Shown: piece after piece, positions 1 through 7,468 of the stretch
How positions within the stretch are numbered: position 1 is the stretch's first letter
How the letters are laid out: each line of letters starts with the position of its first letter
NCBI GenBank assembly: GCA_937922795.1
Contig: CALAJK010000003.1
Coordinates: forward strand, 1-38,078
Direction of reading: 5' to 3'
From: an uncultured Anaerolineae bacterium
Lineage (GTDB): Bacteria; Chloroflexota; Anaerolineae; Aggregatilineales; Phototrophicaceae
Length of the DNA: 38,078 nt
Notes under the pieces: model-generated
Databases searched by the model: none
What the model saw: the letters and a program-made list of their open reading frames with translations, nothing else
Told to the model about the DNA's origin: nothing
Program-made: the position numbers and the translations under genes

Positions 1-957
1 TTCCAGCCGGATGGCCAGCGCCACCAGGGCGAAGATCACGGCCAGCGCCGGCAGCGCCAGCAGGATCAACCCCAAGTCGAGCGCCCGCTTGATGAGATAG
101 CTGCGGTTGGAGAACTGCACGTTGCCGGTCACGCCCAGCAGCGGGATGCCATCTAGGCTCTCCACATGCACTTGGCGCAGGTTGAGCTGGAACACGTCCG
201 GCACTACCCGCACGTCAGCGCCGGCGCGGCGGCAGGTCTGCACCAGCTCCAAGATGCGGTCATGCTGCGACCACGGCAGGGTGATGACCACCAGGTCCAC
301 CCGGTGTTTGGCGATGGTCTTGCCCAGGTTCTTCAGCCCGCCCAGACCTTTCACCCGCCCCAGGTCGACGCTGGCGCGCTCTGGGTCATCGTCCACATAC
401 CCGACTGGCAGGTAGCCCAGCTCTTTGCGGGCGATCATCGTCCGCAGCACCGCCCGGCCCACCTCGCGGCCGCCCACCACCAGCACCCGCTGCACGCCGA
501 TGCCCTTGGCGCGCAGATGCGCCTGCACCACGCGCCGCGCCAGCCGCACCAGCGCCAGCAGCCCGAAGCTGATGACCGCCACATACAGCAGCATCAGGCG
601 GCTGAACACCAGCGGCTGGAACACAAAATACAGCCCCAGCACCACCACCGTGGCGTTGGTGATGCCGTTGAACAGGCTGTACAGCTCCTCCATGTAGGAA
701 CGACCGCGGTTGCTGCGGTACAGCCCGCTGCCCTGGTAGTTCAGGTACAGCAGCAGGGCGAACACGATCGCATACGGCAGGTAGGGCAGGAACGGGGCGC
801 GGTTCGCGCCGTCCACCGCGCGGATGATCTGCAGCTCGTAGCGCAGATAGTACGCCAGCGCGAACGCGATGAACACCAGGGCGGCGTCTAACGCCGGGTA
901 GAAGCCGGGCGGCATATAAAGTTTTCGGACAGAAGGTTGTAATTCAGCCATCATCAT
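1..957 (-). CDS. Polyprenyl-phosphate sugar-1-phosphate transferase, 3' end missing
   Basis: The minus strand is open from an ATG at 957 (alternatives at 954 and 951, giving Met-Met-Met) to base 1 with no stop, so the gene runs off the window. The visible 319 residues look like the N-terminal half of WbaP/WcaJ-type transferases: about four hydrophobic segments in the first 140 residues, then a Rossmann-like CoA-binding_3 domain with VLVVGGREVGR and VGYVDDDPER. It ends in the hydrophobic segment that precedes the catalytic domain. Known members transfer a sugar phosphate from a nucleotide sugar to undecaprenyl phosphate at the inner membrane, starting exopolysaccharide or O-antigen units. The catalytic C-terminal domain is outside the window, so sugar specificity cannot be judged. 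It follows a GT4 glycosyltransferase on the same strand after a 67-bp gap, suggesting one polysaccharide operon. Confidence 0.88.
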   Translation of the reverse strand, partial: MMMAELQPSVRKLYMPPGFYPALDAALVFIAFALAYYLRYELQIIRAVDGANRAPFLPYLPYAIVFALLLYLNYQGSGLYRSNRGRSYMEELYSLFNGITNATVVVLGLYFVFQPLVFSRLMLLYVAVISFGLLALVRLARRVVQAHLRAKGIGVQRVLVVGGREVGRAVLRTMIARKELGYLPVGYVDDDPERASVDLGRVKGLGGLKNLGKTIAKHRVDLVVITLPWSQHDRILELVQTCRRAGADVRVVPDVFQLNLRQVHVESLDGIPLLGVTGNVQFSNRSYLIKRALDLGLILLALPALAVIFALVALAIRLE

Positions 958-1024
958 CTTGCTCAAGTCATCTAGACGTCAGCGCTGACAGCGATCCTGG
1001 ACGGCACTTCCTCCGCGCCGGCCG

Positions 1025-2152
1025 TCACATGCCGGCCAGCGCCCGCTGGTAGCTGGCGATGGTCTGGCGCGCCGTCTCGTCCCAGTCATAGCGCGCCGCC
1101 TGGTGCAGCCCCGCCTCGCGCGCTGCCGCCCGCCACGCGGCATCCGCGCCCGCCCGGCGCAGCGCCGCCGTCCAAGCGGCCGTCTCCTGCGGCGGGACGC
1201 GCAGCCCGGCTGAACCGACCACCTCCGGCAGCGACGCGCTGTCCGAGACGATCACCGGCGTGCCGCAGGCCATCGCCTCCAGCGCCGGCAGCCCGAACCC
1301 CTCGTACACCGAGGGGTAGATGAACGTTTCGGCGCTATTGTACCAGAACGGCAGCTCATCGGCGGGCAGAAAACCGGGGAACTGCACCCAGTCCGCCAGC
1401 CCCAGGCGTTCGGCCGCCGCGAAAATGGCGTCATACCCCCAGCCCCGGCCGCCGGCCAGCACCAGGGGCAGCCGTTCGGCGGGCGGCAAAGCGGCATAGG
1501 CTTCCAGCAGCGCCGGCAGATTCTTGCGCGGCTCCAGCGTGCCGATGAACAGCCAGAAGCGATCTGGCAGCCCGCGCCGCGCCCGGAAGGCGGCTGTCGC
1601 CGCCGCCGGCAGCGGGCGGTAGGCGCTTGCGTCGTAACCGGGAGCCGCCACGTCAATGCGCGCCGGCGGGATGCCGAACGCCGCCGCCACGTCGCGGGCG
1701 GTGCTGTGCGAGATGGCGATCACCCGGCGAGCGCGGCGGCAGGACAGCGCCGTGAACAGCCGCAGATACAGCCGCCGCGACGCCGGCAGCACCTGCGGGT
1801 AGTGGATGAAGCTCAGATCGTAGACAGTGACGACGCTGGGCAGGCGCAGCCACAGCGGCGACACGAACGCCAGCGCGTGGTACAGGTCGAAATCGGCCAG
1901 CGCCCACGGCTGGAGCGCCTGTTCCCACAGGATGCGGCGCAGCGGCGCTTCAGTATCCAGGCGGGCGCGGCGCAGCGCCACGCCGGGGAAGGCCGCCGGG
2001 CTGTCCCGACCGACCAGCGCCGTCAGCCGCCAGCCGGGCGGCGCGGCGGCGGCCAAGTGCGCCAGCGTGTGCCAGATGTAGCCGTGAATGCCGGCGGTTC
2101 GGTAGCCTGCTCGGCGCGACAGCAAATGCGCGTTCAGCCCCACGTGAACCAT
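1025..2152 (-). CDS. GT4-family glycosyltransferase
   Basis: This is a GT-B fold glycosyltransferase of 375 residues, the usual length for family GT4. The N-terminal acceptor domain begins [11 protein letters not shown]. The C-terminal donor domain contains [11 protein letters not shown] and the E-x7-E signature in [19 protein letters not shown], which binds the nucleotide sugar. It probably adds a sugar, often mannose-like, to a surface polysaccharide, consistent with the sugar-1-phosphate transferase downstream; the exact sugar cannot be read. I chose the ATG at 2152 rather than the in-frame ATG at 2161. The protein family normally starts at this point, and a TATAAT hexamer overlaps the 2161 codon and sits seven bases before 2152, implying a leaderless mRNA. 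Confidence 0.9.
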   Translation of the reverse strand: MVHVGLNAHLLSRRAGYRTAGIHGYIWHTLAHLAAAAPPGWRLTALVGRDSPAAFPGVALRRARLDTEAPLRRILWEQALQPWALADFDLYHALAFVSPLWLRLPSVVTVYDLSFIHYPQVLPASRRLYLRLFTALSCRRARRVIAISHSTARDVAAAFGIPPARIDVAAPGYDASAYRPLPAAATAAFRARRGLPDRFWLFIGTLEPRKNLPALLEAYAALPPAERLPLVLAGGRGWGYDAIFAAAERLGLADWVQFPGFLPADELPFWYNSAETFIYPSVYEGFGLPALEAMACGTPVIVSDSASLPEVVGSAGLRVPPQETAAWTAALRRAGADAAWRAAAREAGLHQAARYDWDETARQTIASYQRALAGM

Positions 2153-2159
2153 GCGGCGC

Positions 2160-2165
2160 ATTATA
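2160..2165 (-). promoter_or_regulatory. -10 box of the GT4 gene (leaderless start)
   Basis: A perfect TATAAT on the minus strand lies seven bases before the ATG at 2152, so transcription would begin at or next to the start codon. No good -35 hexamer is visible 16-18 bp upstream. Confidence 0.45.
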
Positions 2166-2242
2166 CCATGCCGTCCGCGCCGGCTTGCGCTATAGTCGAA
2201 TCGAACATCACCTCGATCTCATGGAGAAACCGCCTGCCTACT

Positions 2243-3142
2243 ATGACGCCCCGCATCACCCGCGACACGCTCGACGGCCTGCATGAACTAGCGCGCGCCC
2301 GACGCGGCTGGATCAGCGATCTGGCCTGGTCGCCCAACGGGCGGGCTTTGGCCGTCGCCAGCGCGGACGGCATCACGCTGCACGCCGCCGACACGCTCCA
2401 GGTGCTGGGCACGCTGACCGGCCACGGCGGGCCGGTCAAGCGCATCGCCGTCAGCCGCGACGGGACGCAAATCGCCTCTGCCAGCGCCGACACGACCGCC
2501 CGCCTGTGGCATCTGCGCCGCGGCGGGACGTTCACCGAGTTTCGCGGCCATGCCGACTCGGTGGACGCGGTAGCCCTCAGCCCGGACGGCGCGCGGCTGG
2601 CCACCGGCAGCGCCGACCGGACGGCGCGGATTTGGGACGCTGCCGCCGGCGCGCTTCTGCGCACCCTGGCCGGGCACGCCGCCGAGGTCGTCCGCGTCAT
2701 CTTCTGCGGCGAAGGCCAGTTGGTCTCCGCTAGTTGGGATCGATCGGCGATCATCTGGGACATTGAGGCCGGCGCGGCGCGGGCGACGCTGGCGCACGAC
2801 GACTGGGTGCGGTCGCTGGCGCTCAGCCCAGACGGTACGGCGCTGGCCACGACCAGCAAAGACGGGAGCGTGCGGCTGTGGGAAACGACGACCGGAGTCC
2901 TGCGCTGGCGCGCGCCGGCGCACTTCGGCGGGGCGGACGCGGCGGCCTTCAGCCCGGATGGGACGCTGCTGGCGACTTCAGGCCGCGATCTGGCCATCCG
3001 TTTCTGGGAAGCGGCCTCCGGCGCGGCCGTGGGCGTCCTGCGTGGCCACGACCGCCCGACGCTGGCGCTGGCTTTCAGCCCAGATGGGACGCGGCTGGCG
3101 TCCGGGAGCGGCGATAACACCGTCCGCCTGTGGGGGCTGTAG
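2243..3142 (+). CDS. Seven-bladed WD40 repeat protein
   Basis: The 299-residue protein consists almost wholly of seven WD40 repeats of about 41 residues, each with variants of SPDG.LA(T/S)GS.D....LWD and most with a GH dipeptide near the start of the repeat. Seven repeats make a closed beta-propeller, a scaffold for protein interactions. There is no signal peptide, membrane segment or fused kinase or effector domain, so it is probably cytoplasmic and its partner is unknown. The ATG at 2243 is preceded by GGAGAAA about 14 bases upstream. An in-frame ATG at 2168 would add 25 residues of low-complexity sequence and lacks a ribosome site. It is divergent from the GT4 gene and converges on the phosphatase gene. 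Confidence 0.85.
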   Translation: MTPRITRDTLDGLHELARARRGWISDLAWSPNGRALAVASADGITLHAADTLQVLGTLTGHGGPVKRIAVSRDGTQIASASADTTARLWHLRRGGTFTEFRGHADSVDAVALSPDGARLATGSADRTARIWDAAAGALLRTLAGHAAEVVRVIFCGEGQLVSASWDRSAIIWDIEAGAARATLAHDDWVRSLALSPDGTALATTSKDGSVRLWETTTGVLRWRAPAHFGGADAAAFSPDGTLLATSGRDLAIRFWEAASGAAVGVLRGHDRPTLALAFSPDGTRLASGSGDNTVRLWGL

Positions 3143-3160
3143 ACGGCGGGCGGTGCGGCC

Positions 3161-3889
3161 TCATGACACTTGGTCGCCATCCAGATGGTCAACCCGGTTC
3201 ACGTAGCGCAGCATCAGCCGGCCATCCTTGTCGAAGTCGAGCCGGGTCAGGCTGGCGTTGTACAGCCAGTGTTGCAGGTCGTCGCCGGGCAGCATGTTGT
3301 AGAGCGCTTTCAGCAGCTTATCGGCGAAAGTGCCGTGCGTCACCAGCGCTACCCGCTCTTGGATCTCGGCCCAGCCGCGCAGCCGGGCGGCGACTCGCAC
3401 CGCTCGCGCCATGCAGCCAGCCAGGTCTTCCTTGCCGCGCGCCGGCTCCCACCAACCGCGGTCGGTGACTTCGGGCGGCAGGATGCAGCCCGGAAACTGC
3501 GCCCGCATCTCGGCGGCGGTCAGGCCGGGGAAACCGCGCCCCTCGCCGTCCGGGCTTTGCAGGTACAAGCCGCCGTGCTCGTGCAGATCTACCCACACCT
3601 CGACCGGCAGGCCGAGCGCGGCGCTCAGCGGCTGCGCCGTCTGCAGCGCCCGCCGCATCGGGCTGCACAACAGGCGCGTCAGCTTGTGGCCGCGGGGCAC
3701 GCCCCGTTCGCCGGGCATCTGCATCACCCGGTCTTCCAGGTTTGGGCCGCCCGCCAGATACGCCGCCAGCCGCTCCGCCTGCTCCTGACCGAGTTCGGTC
3801 AGCGGCGGGTCGGCTTCGCGGGCGAAAGGGTCGGCCATCATGGTGACGTTGTTCGTCGATTGGCCGTGGCGGATGATGTACAGTTCCAT
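3161..3889 (-). CDS. Histidine phosphatase (phosphoglycerate mutase-like)
   Basis: This is a 242-residue member of the histidine phosphatase superfamily. RHG at residues 7-9 (MELYIIRHGQSTNN) supplies the histidine that becomes phosphorylated. SPMRRALQTA carries the second active-site Arg, and VTHGTFADKLL the second catalytic His. Such enzymes act on small phosphate esters or proteins; the substrate cannot be deduced, and true cofactor-dependent phosphoglycerate mutase is unlikely because its longer signature is absent. It lies 30 bp downstream of the Nudix gene on the same strand and probably shares its transcript. AGCGAGG precedes the start. Confidence 0.88.
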   Translation of the reverse strand: MELYIIRHGQSTNNVTMMADPFAREADPPLTELGQEQAERLAAYLAGGPNLEDRVMQMPGERGVPRGHKLTRLLCSPMRRALQTAQPLSAALGLPVEVWVDLHEHGGLYLQSPDGEGRGFPGLTAAEMRAQFPGCILPPEVTDRGWWEPARGKEDLAGCMARAVRVAARLRGWAEIQERVALVTHGTFADKLLKALYNMLPGDDLQHWLYNASLTRLDFDKDGRLMLRYVNRVDHLDGDQVS

Positions 3890-3919
3890 AGTGGCCTCGC
3901 TTCTGGGGGCGGCGTTGAG

Positions 3920-4363
3920 CTACGTCTCTTCGTCCAGCAGCGCCAGCAGGCCGTCGGGGTACAGTGGCGGCGCGCCGGGGCGGCGAAAATCGTCCAAAGG
4001 CAGCCAGCGGGCGACGAACAGCAGCTCATCGCCGTCGCGGCCTTCGATGGTCTCGCGCTGGTACAGCGCCTCATCGGTCAGCACGCCGTCGTACACCCGC
4101 ACGATCTCATGGCCGGGCTGGCCGTCGTAGGTGAAGATATTCTCCAGCGTGCCCAGGTAGCGCAGCTCAGCCGCTTCCGCGCCGATCTCCTCGCGTATTT
4201 CGCGGATGACGGTTTGCGCGCCGGTCTCGCCGAACGCGATGCCCCCGCCCAACGGCCGGTAGAACGTCTGCCGCTTGACGCGGTCGTAGCCTTCGGCGAC
4301 CAGGATACGCCCGTCCCGCCGGAAGACGCACACCGCCAGCGGCCGCACTTTACCCGGTTTCAT
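3920..4363 (-). CDS. Nudix hydrolase
   Basis: The 147-residue protein contains a textbook Nudix box (G-x5-E-x7-RE-U-x-EE-x-GU) beginning GGIAFGETGAQTVIREIREE, which binds divalent metal and hydrolyses nucleoside diphosphates linked to another group. An N-terminal MKPGKVRPLAVCVFRRDGRIL forms the first strands of the fold. The start at 4363 gives a normal family length and overlaps the DUF427 gene by 14 bases, indicating translational coupling. Longer upstream readings in this frame merely cross the DUF427 gene. The substrate (damaged nucleotide, nucleotide sugar or dinucleotide) is not evident. Confidence 0.9.
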   Translation of the reverse strand: MKPGKVRPLAVCVFRRDGRILVAEGYDRVKRQTFYRPLGGGIAFGETGAQTVIREIREEIGAEAAELRYLGTLENIFTYDGQPGHEIVRVYDGVLTDEALYQRETIEGRDGDELLFVARWLPLDDFRRPGAPPLYPDGLLALLDEET

Positions 4364-4703
4364 CGGCGACGCGTTCCGCGGTTGTGCCGGACGTGCTGCG
4401 GGCGTAGAACCCGATGTAGTCTTTGATGAACTCGTAGCCCGGTTTGGGGTTCTGGTACACCCAGGCCACGTTGCGCGTGTGGTGGCTGCCGGACACCAGG
4501 TCAATCCAGTAGCACATCCCCTTGTAGGGGCAAACATAGGTGCGGTCGGTGATGACCAGATAGTCCATATTGACGGCTTCAGGCGCGAAGTACCAGTTGC
4601 CTTCGAGTTCCAGCGCAGTGTCATTTTCGCGGCCGCTGGCGATGATCGCGCCGGTGGCGCGGTCTTTGATGATGAGATTCACACGCTGCACATCCTTGCT
4701 CAT
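4350..4703 (-). CDS. DUF427 domain protein
   Basis: This is a 117-residue single-domain protein matching DUF427. It shows the typical order of NWYFAPEAV, a TYVCPYKG turn, a YW tract, AWVYQNPKP and a closing IKDYIGFYA. Family members are small all-beta proteins of unknown function, found in bacteria and fungi, often near hydrolases or methyltransferases. A TGAGGTGAC sequence about six bases before the ATG supports the start. It is the first gene of a leftward trio with the Nudix hydrolase and the histidine phosphatase, so a role in small-molecule or nucleotide clean-up is possible but only an inference from context. Confidence 0.85.
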   Translation of the reverse strand: MSKDVQRVNLIIKDRATGAIIASGRENDTALELEGNWYFAPEAVNMDYLVITDRTYVCPYKGMCYWIDLVSGSHHTRNVAWVYQNPKPGYEFIKDYIGFYARSTSGTTAERVADETG

Positions 4704-4770
4704 AAATTCGTCACCTCAGCCGTTCATTACGATTGATCGCACTACTCAGACTCATCATCTGCGCCGAACC

Positions 4771-5502
4771 TTACACGCGCCGCAGTACGCTGTAACAATT
4801 GGCGCCGTCCGCCCGGTAGCGCGCCAGCTCGCGCAGGCCGCAGGCCGCCACCAGCGCGTCGTGTTCGGCGTCGTCTATGTAATGGCAGTAGCGCAGCGCT
4901 GGTTCGCCCCGCCGCCAGTCGAGCAGGTAGTCATGCGGCTCCACCTGCCCGGCCAGGTCATCCGGCCAGGGGACGATGCGCTCGCGGAAACGGGGGTGCT
5001 CGTAGAAGCGCCAGGCGGTGAAGACCAGCAGTCCGCCGGGGGCCAGCCGCGCCGCCAGCGCCTGCACCAGCCGGCGGCGGTTGGCCGCGCCGGGGACGTG
5101 GTGCAGCACGCCCAGCAGCGCCGCCAGGTCGTACTCGCCGGCGGCGGGCGGGCTGTCCAGCAGGTCGCGCTCCTCTAGATGAACCGCCAGCCCCGGCCGC
5201 CCGGCCAGCGCCGCCCGCGCCCGCGCCAGCAGCGCCGGGCTGCTGTCCAGCCCGTGGTACGTCAGCCAGATGGACGCCGCCGCCGCGTCGTCATCCGCAG
5301 GCCGCAGCCGCTCCCACAAATAGACGCCAAAGCGCCCGTTGCCGCAGCCGGCGTCCAGCACGCGCAGCGGCGGGCGCAGGCAGGGCAGCAGGCCGTCCCA
5401 GCCCGACCACGGCGTCTGGCGCGTCTGGTCGAACGCGTCCGCTGTGACGCGGTAGAAAGCGCGGTTGAGGGCGTTCAGCCGCTGGACGGTATCAGCGTTC
5501 AT
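4771..5502 (-). CDS. Trm9/ALKBH8-like tRNA methyltransferase
   Basis: This is a 243-residue class I SAM-dependent methyltransferase with motif I at residues 50-58 (DAGCGNGRF). It resembles eukaryotic Trm9 beyond the general fold. FDQTRQTPWS (24-33) matches the Trm9 FSQTRYKPWP segment, followed by VLHH and a conserved Trp after the PGG loop, then VPW, a late YCHY resembling the Trm9 YYH element, and a short C-terminal strand. Trm9 methylates 5-carboxymethyluridine at tRNA position 34, the product of Elp3 chemistry. Here elp3 is the divergent neighbour, supporting the same role; this is inference from motifs remembered, not an alignment. The ATG at 5502 follows GAGGGGAC at good spacing; a longer reading adds 25 unlikely residues. 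An ordinary small-molecule methyltransferase is the alternative. Confidence 0.72.
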   Translation of the reverse strand: MNADTVQRLNALNRAFYRVTADAFDQTRQTPWSGWDGLLPCLRPPLRVLDAGCGNGRFGVYLWERLRPADDDAAAASIWLTYHGLDSSPALLARARAALAGRPGLAVHLEERDLLDSPPAAGEYDLAALLGVLHHVPGAANRRRLVQALAARLAPGGLLVFTAWRFYEHPRFRERIVPWPDDLAGQVEPHDYLLDWRRGEPALRYCHYIDDAEHDALVAACGLRELARYRADGANCYSVLRRV

Positions 5503-5543
5503 GCGCGTCCCCTCAGCGGGTGGGCATGTTCTGTGAGCGCCGG

Positions 5544-5560
5544 CGCGCTGGGACAGCGCG
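5544..5560. other. Short hairpin in the methyltransferase-elp3 gap
   Basis: CGCGCTG and CAGCGCG form a perfect 7-bp stem with a 3-base loop. It lies just upstream of the elp3 -35 box and in the probable leader of the methyltransferase gene. It could affect either transcript or be chance in GC-rich DNA. Confidence 0.3.
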
Positions 5561-5563
5561 GGC

Positions 5564-5591
5564 TTGTCACAACCCATATTCCGTTTACAAT
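5564..5591 (+). promoter_or_regulatory. elp3 promoter
   Basis: TTGTCA (5564-5569) and TACAAT (5586-5591) are separated by 16 bp. Each hexamer matches five of six sigma-70 consensus bases. Transcription would start near 5598, giving a leader of about 25-45 bases depending on the start codon. Confidence 0.55.
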
Positions 5592-5619
5592 GCGCTGCAT
5601 GCGTGTAATATTGTGAGGG

Positions 5620-7461
5620 ATGGCAGATGGGAAGTCAACGATGAGACCGCGCGCCGCTTTAGATTTGGACGCCCACCGTGAGCCGCTGCTGGCCATCCTG
5701 CGGACGGTGGTCAGCCAGCCCGGCCTGCCCCGCAAACGGCTGGAACAGCTTCTGCGGGAATACCCTAAAGGCGGCGACGGCGCTTACAGCCGCGATGAAC
5801 TGATCGCCGCCTACCGCGCCTTCGCCGGCACGCATCTGCCCCCGTTCGACCCCGGCGTAGTCGAGTACCTGCGCCGCAAGCCGGTGCGCACCAGCTCCGG
5901 CGTGACGCCGGTGACGGTGCTGACCAAGCCGTTCCCGTGCCCTGGCGAGTGCATCTTCTGCCCCAACGACGTGCGCATGCCCAAGAGCTATCTCTCCGAC
6001 GAACCGGGAGCGCAGCGCGCCGAGCAGAACGCCTTCGACCCGTATTTGCAGACCTACACCCGCCTGCTGACCTACCACCACACTGGCCACCCGACCGACA
6101 AGATCGAGGTCATCATCCTGGGCGGAACCTGGTCTTTCTACCCGGAAACCTACCAGATCTGGTTCATCAAGCGCATCTTCGACGCGCTGCACGACTTCGG
6201 CCAGGGCGTTGACCGCCGCGCCGAGGTCGAGGACGCTCTGCGCCGGGTTTCGCAGCTCCACCCGGAGCGCAACACGGTGAACGCCCCGATTGACGGGGCG
6301 CGGCTGGAGCGCCGCTACAACGCTGTGGTGCAGACCGTCTACCGCGACGAGATGGCGCGCTCGCACGAGCTGGCCGAGGCGGTGGCGCGGGGCGAGCGCC
6401 CCCGGTCGCCGGTGGACGAATACGCGACCTGGGAGGAACTGGAGGCCGCCCACCGCCAGAACGAGACGGCCGCCTGCCGCTGCGTCGGCCTGGTGATCGA
6501 GACGCGCCCCGATCACATCAGCCCGGAGGAAGTGCTGCGGGTGCGGCGGCTGGGCTGCACCAAAGTCCAGATCGGCTTCCAGAGCCTGGACGACCGCGTG
6601 CTGCGGCTGAACAAGCGCGGCCACACCGTCGCCGCCACCCGCCGGGCGGTGCGGCTGCTGCGGCAGATGGGCTTCAAGATCCACGCCCATTGGATGCCCA
6701 ACCTGTACGGCTCGTCGCCGGAAGCCGACATCGCCGACTACCGCCGGCTGTTCGATGACCCGGATTTCCGTCCGGACGAGCTGAAGGTCTACCCCTGCTC
6801 GCTCATCGAGAGCGCCGAACTGATGGCGCGCTATCAAGATGGTTCGTGGCGGCCGTACACCCATGACGAACTGTTAGACGTGCTGGTCGCGTGCTTCCGC
6901 CTGACGCCCGAATACTGCCGACTGACGCGCGTCATCCGCGATATCCCCTCGACCGACATCGTGGCCGGCAACAAGCTGACCAACTTCCGCCAGATCGTTG
7001 AGGATGAGCTGGCGCGGCGCGGCGAACGTGGGCGCGACATCCGCGCCCGCGAGGTGCGCTTCCGCCAGGTGGCGGCGGCAGAATTGATGCTGGACGAGCT
7101 GGAATACGCCTCGGGCGTCGGGCAGGAGATCTTCCTACAGTACATCACGCCGGAACGCGACATCGCCGGCTTTCTGCGGCTGGCGCTGCCGGCCGCGCCC
7201 GCCCTCACCGATGAGCTGGACGGCGCGGCCATCATCCGCGAGGTGCACGTGTACGGCCAATCGCTGGAGATCGGCGAGACGGCCCCCGGCCGGGCGCAGC
7301 ACGCCGGGCTGGGCCGGGCGCTCATCGAACGGGCGGCGGCGATCGCCCGCGCGCGCGGCTTCCGGCGGCTGGCGGTCATCTCGGCCGTGGGCACGCGCGC
7401 ATACTACCGCAAGCGCGGCTTCGAGGACGGCCGCCTGTACCAGACGCGTCCGCTAGATTGA
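5620..7461 (+). CDS. elp3: Elp3 tRNA U34 carboxymethyltransferase (radical SAM/GNAT)
   Basis: This is a full-length (613-residue) bacterial Elp3. The radical SAM domain has the 4Fe-4S Cys triad at about residues 107, 111 and 114 (CPGECIFC), preceded by VRTSSGVTPVTVLTKP, an Elp3 hallmark. The C-terminal GNAT-type acetyltransferase domain has QHAGLGRALI for acetyl-CoA binding and ends AYYRKRGFEDGRLYQTRPL. Elp3 uses acetyl-CoA and a 5'-deoxyadenosyl radical to make 5-carboxymethyluridine at the wobble base of tRNA. A homologue from Dehalococcoides, also Chloroflexota, has been studied structurally. The ATG at 5620 directly abuts TGAGGG, too close to serve it; the ATG at 5641, six bases after GGGAAG, may be the real start. 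No other Elongator subunit is nearby. Confidence 0.95.
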   Translation: MADGKSTMRPRAALDLDAHREPLLAILRTVVSQPGLPRKRLEQLLREYPKGGDGAYSRDELIAAYRAFAGTHLPPFDPGVVEYLRRKPVRTSSGVTPVTVLTKPFPCPGECIFCPNDVRMPKSYLSDEPGAQRAEQNAFDPYLQTYTRLLTYHHTGHPTDKIEVIILGGTWSFYPETYQIWFIKRIFDALHDFGQGVDRRAEVEDALRRVSQLHPERNTVNAPIDGARLERRYNAVVQTVYRDEMARSHELAEAVARGERPRSPVDEYATWEELEAAHRQNETAACRCVGLVIETRPDHISPEEVLRVRRLGCTKVQIGFQSLDDRVLRLNKRGHTVAATRRAVRLLRQMGFKIHAHWMPNLYGSSPEADIADYRRLFDDPDFRPDELKVYPCSLIESAELMARYQDGSWRPYTHDELLDVLVACFRLTPEYCRLTRVIRDIPSTDIVAGNKLTNFRQIVEDELARRGERGRDIRAREVRFRQVAAAELMLDELEYASGVGQEIFLQYITPERDIAGFLRLALPAAPALTDELDGAAIIREVHVYGQSLEIGETAPGRAQHAGLGRALIERAAAIARARGFRRLAVISAVGTRAYYRKRGFEDGRLYQTRPLD

Positions 7462-7468
7462 GCGTCGA

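Noticed and set aside
166-891. Long plus-strand reading frames opposite the sugar-transferase gene
   Set aside because: His/Gln- and Arg-rich translations without any family motif are typical shadows of GC-rich coding DNA. The minus strand here encodes a clear transferase.
3170-4426. A 418-codon plus-strand frame over the phosphatase and Nudix genes
   Set aside because: It is a shadow. Three minus-strand genes with catalytic motifs occupy the same DNA.
5659-6864. A 401-codon minus-strand frame opposite elp3
   Set aside because: Elp3 on the plus strand has its radical SAM and GNAT motifs throughout; the antisense translation has none.
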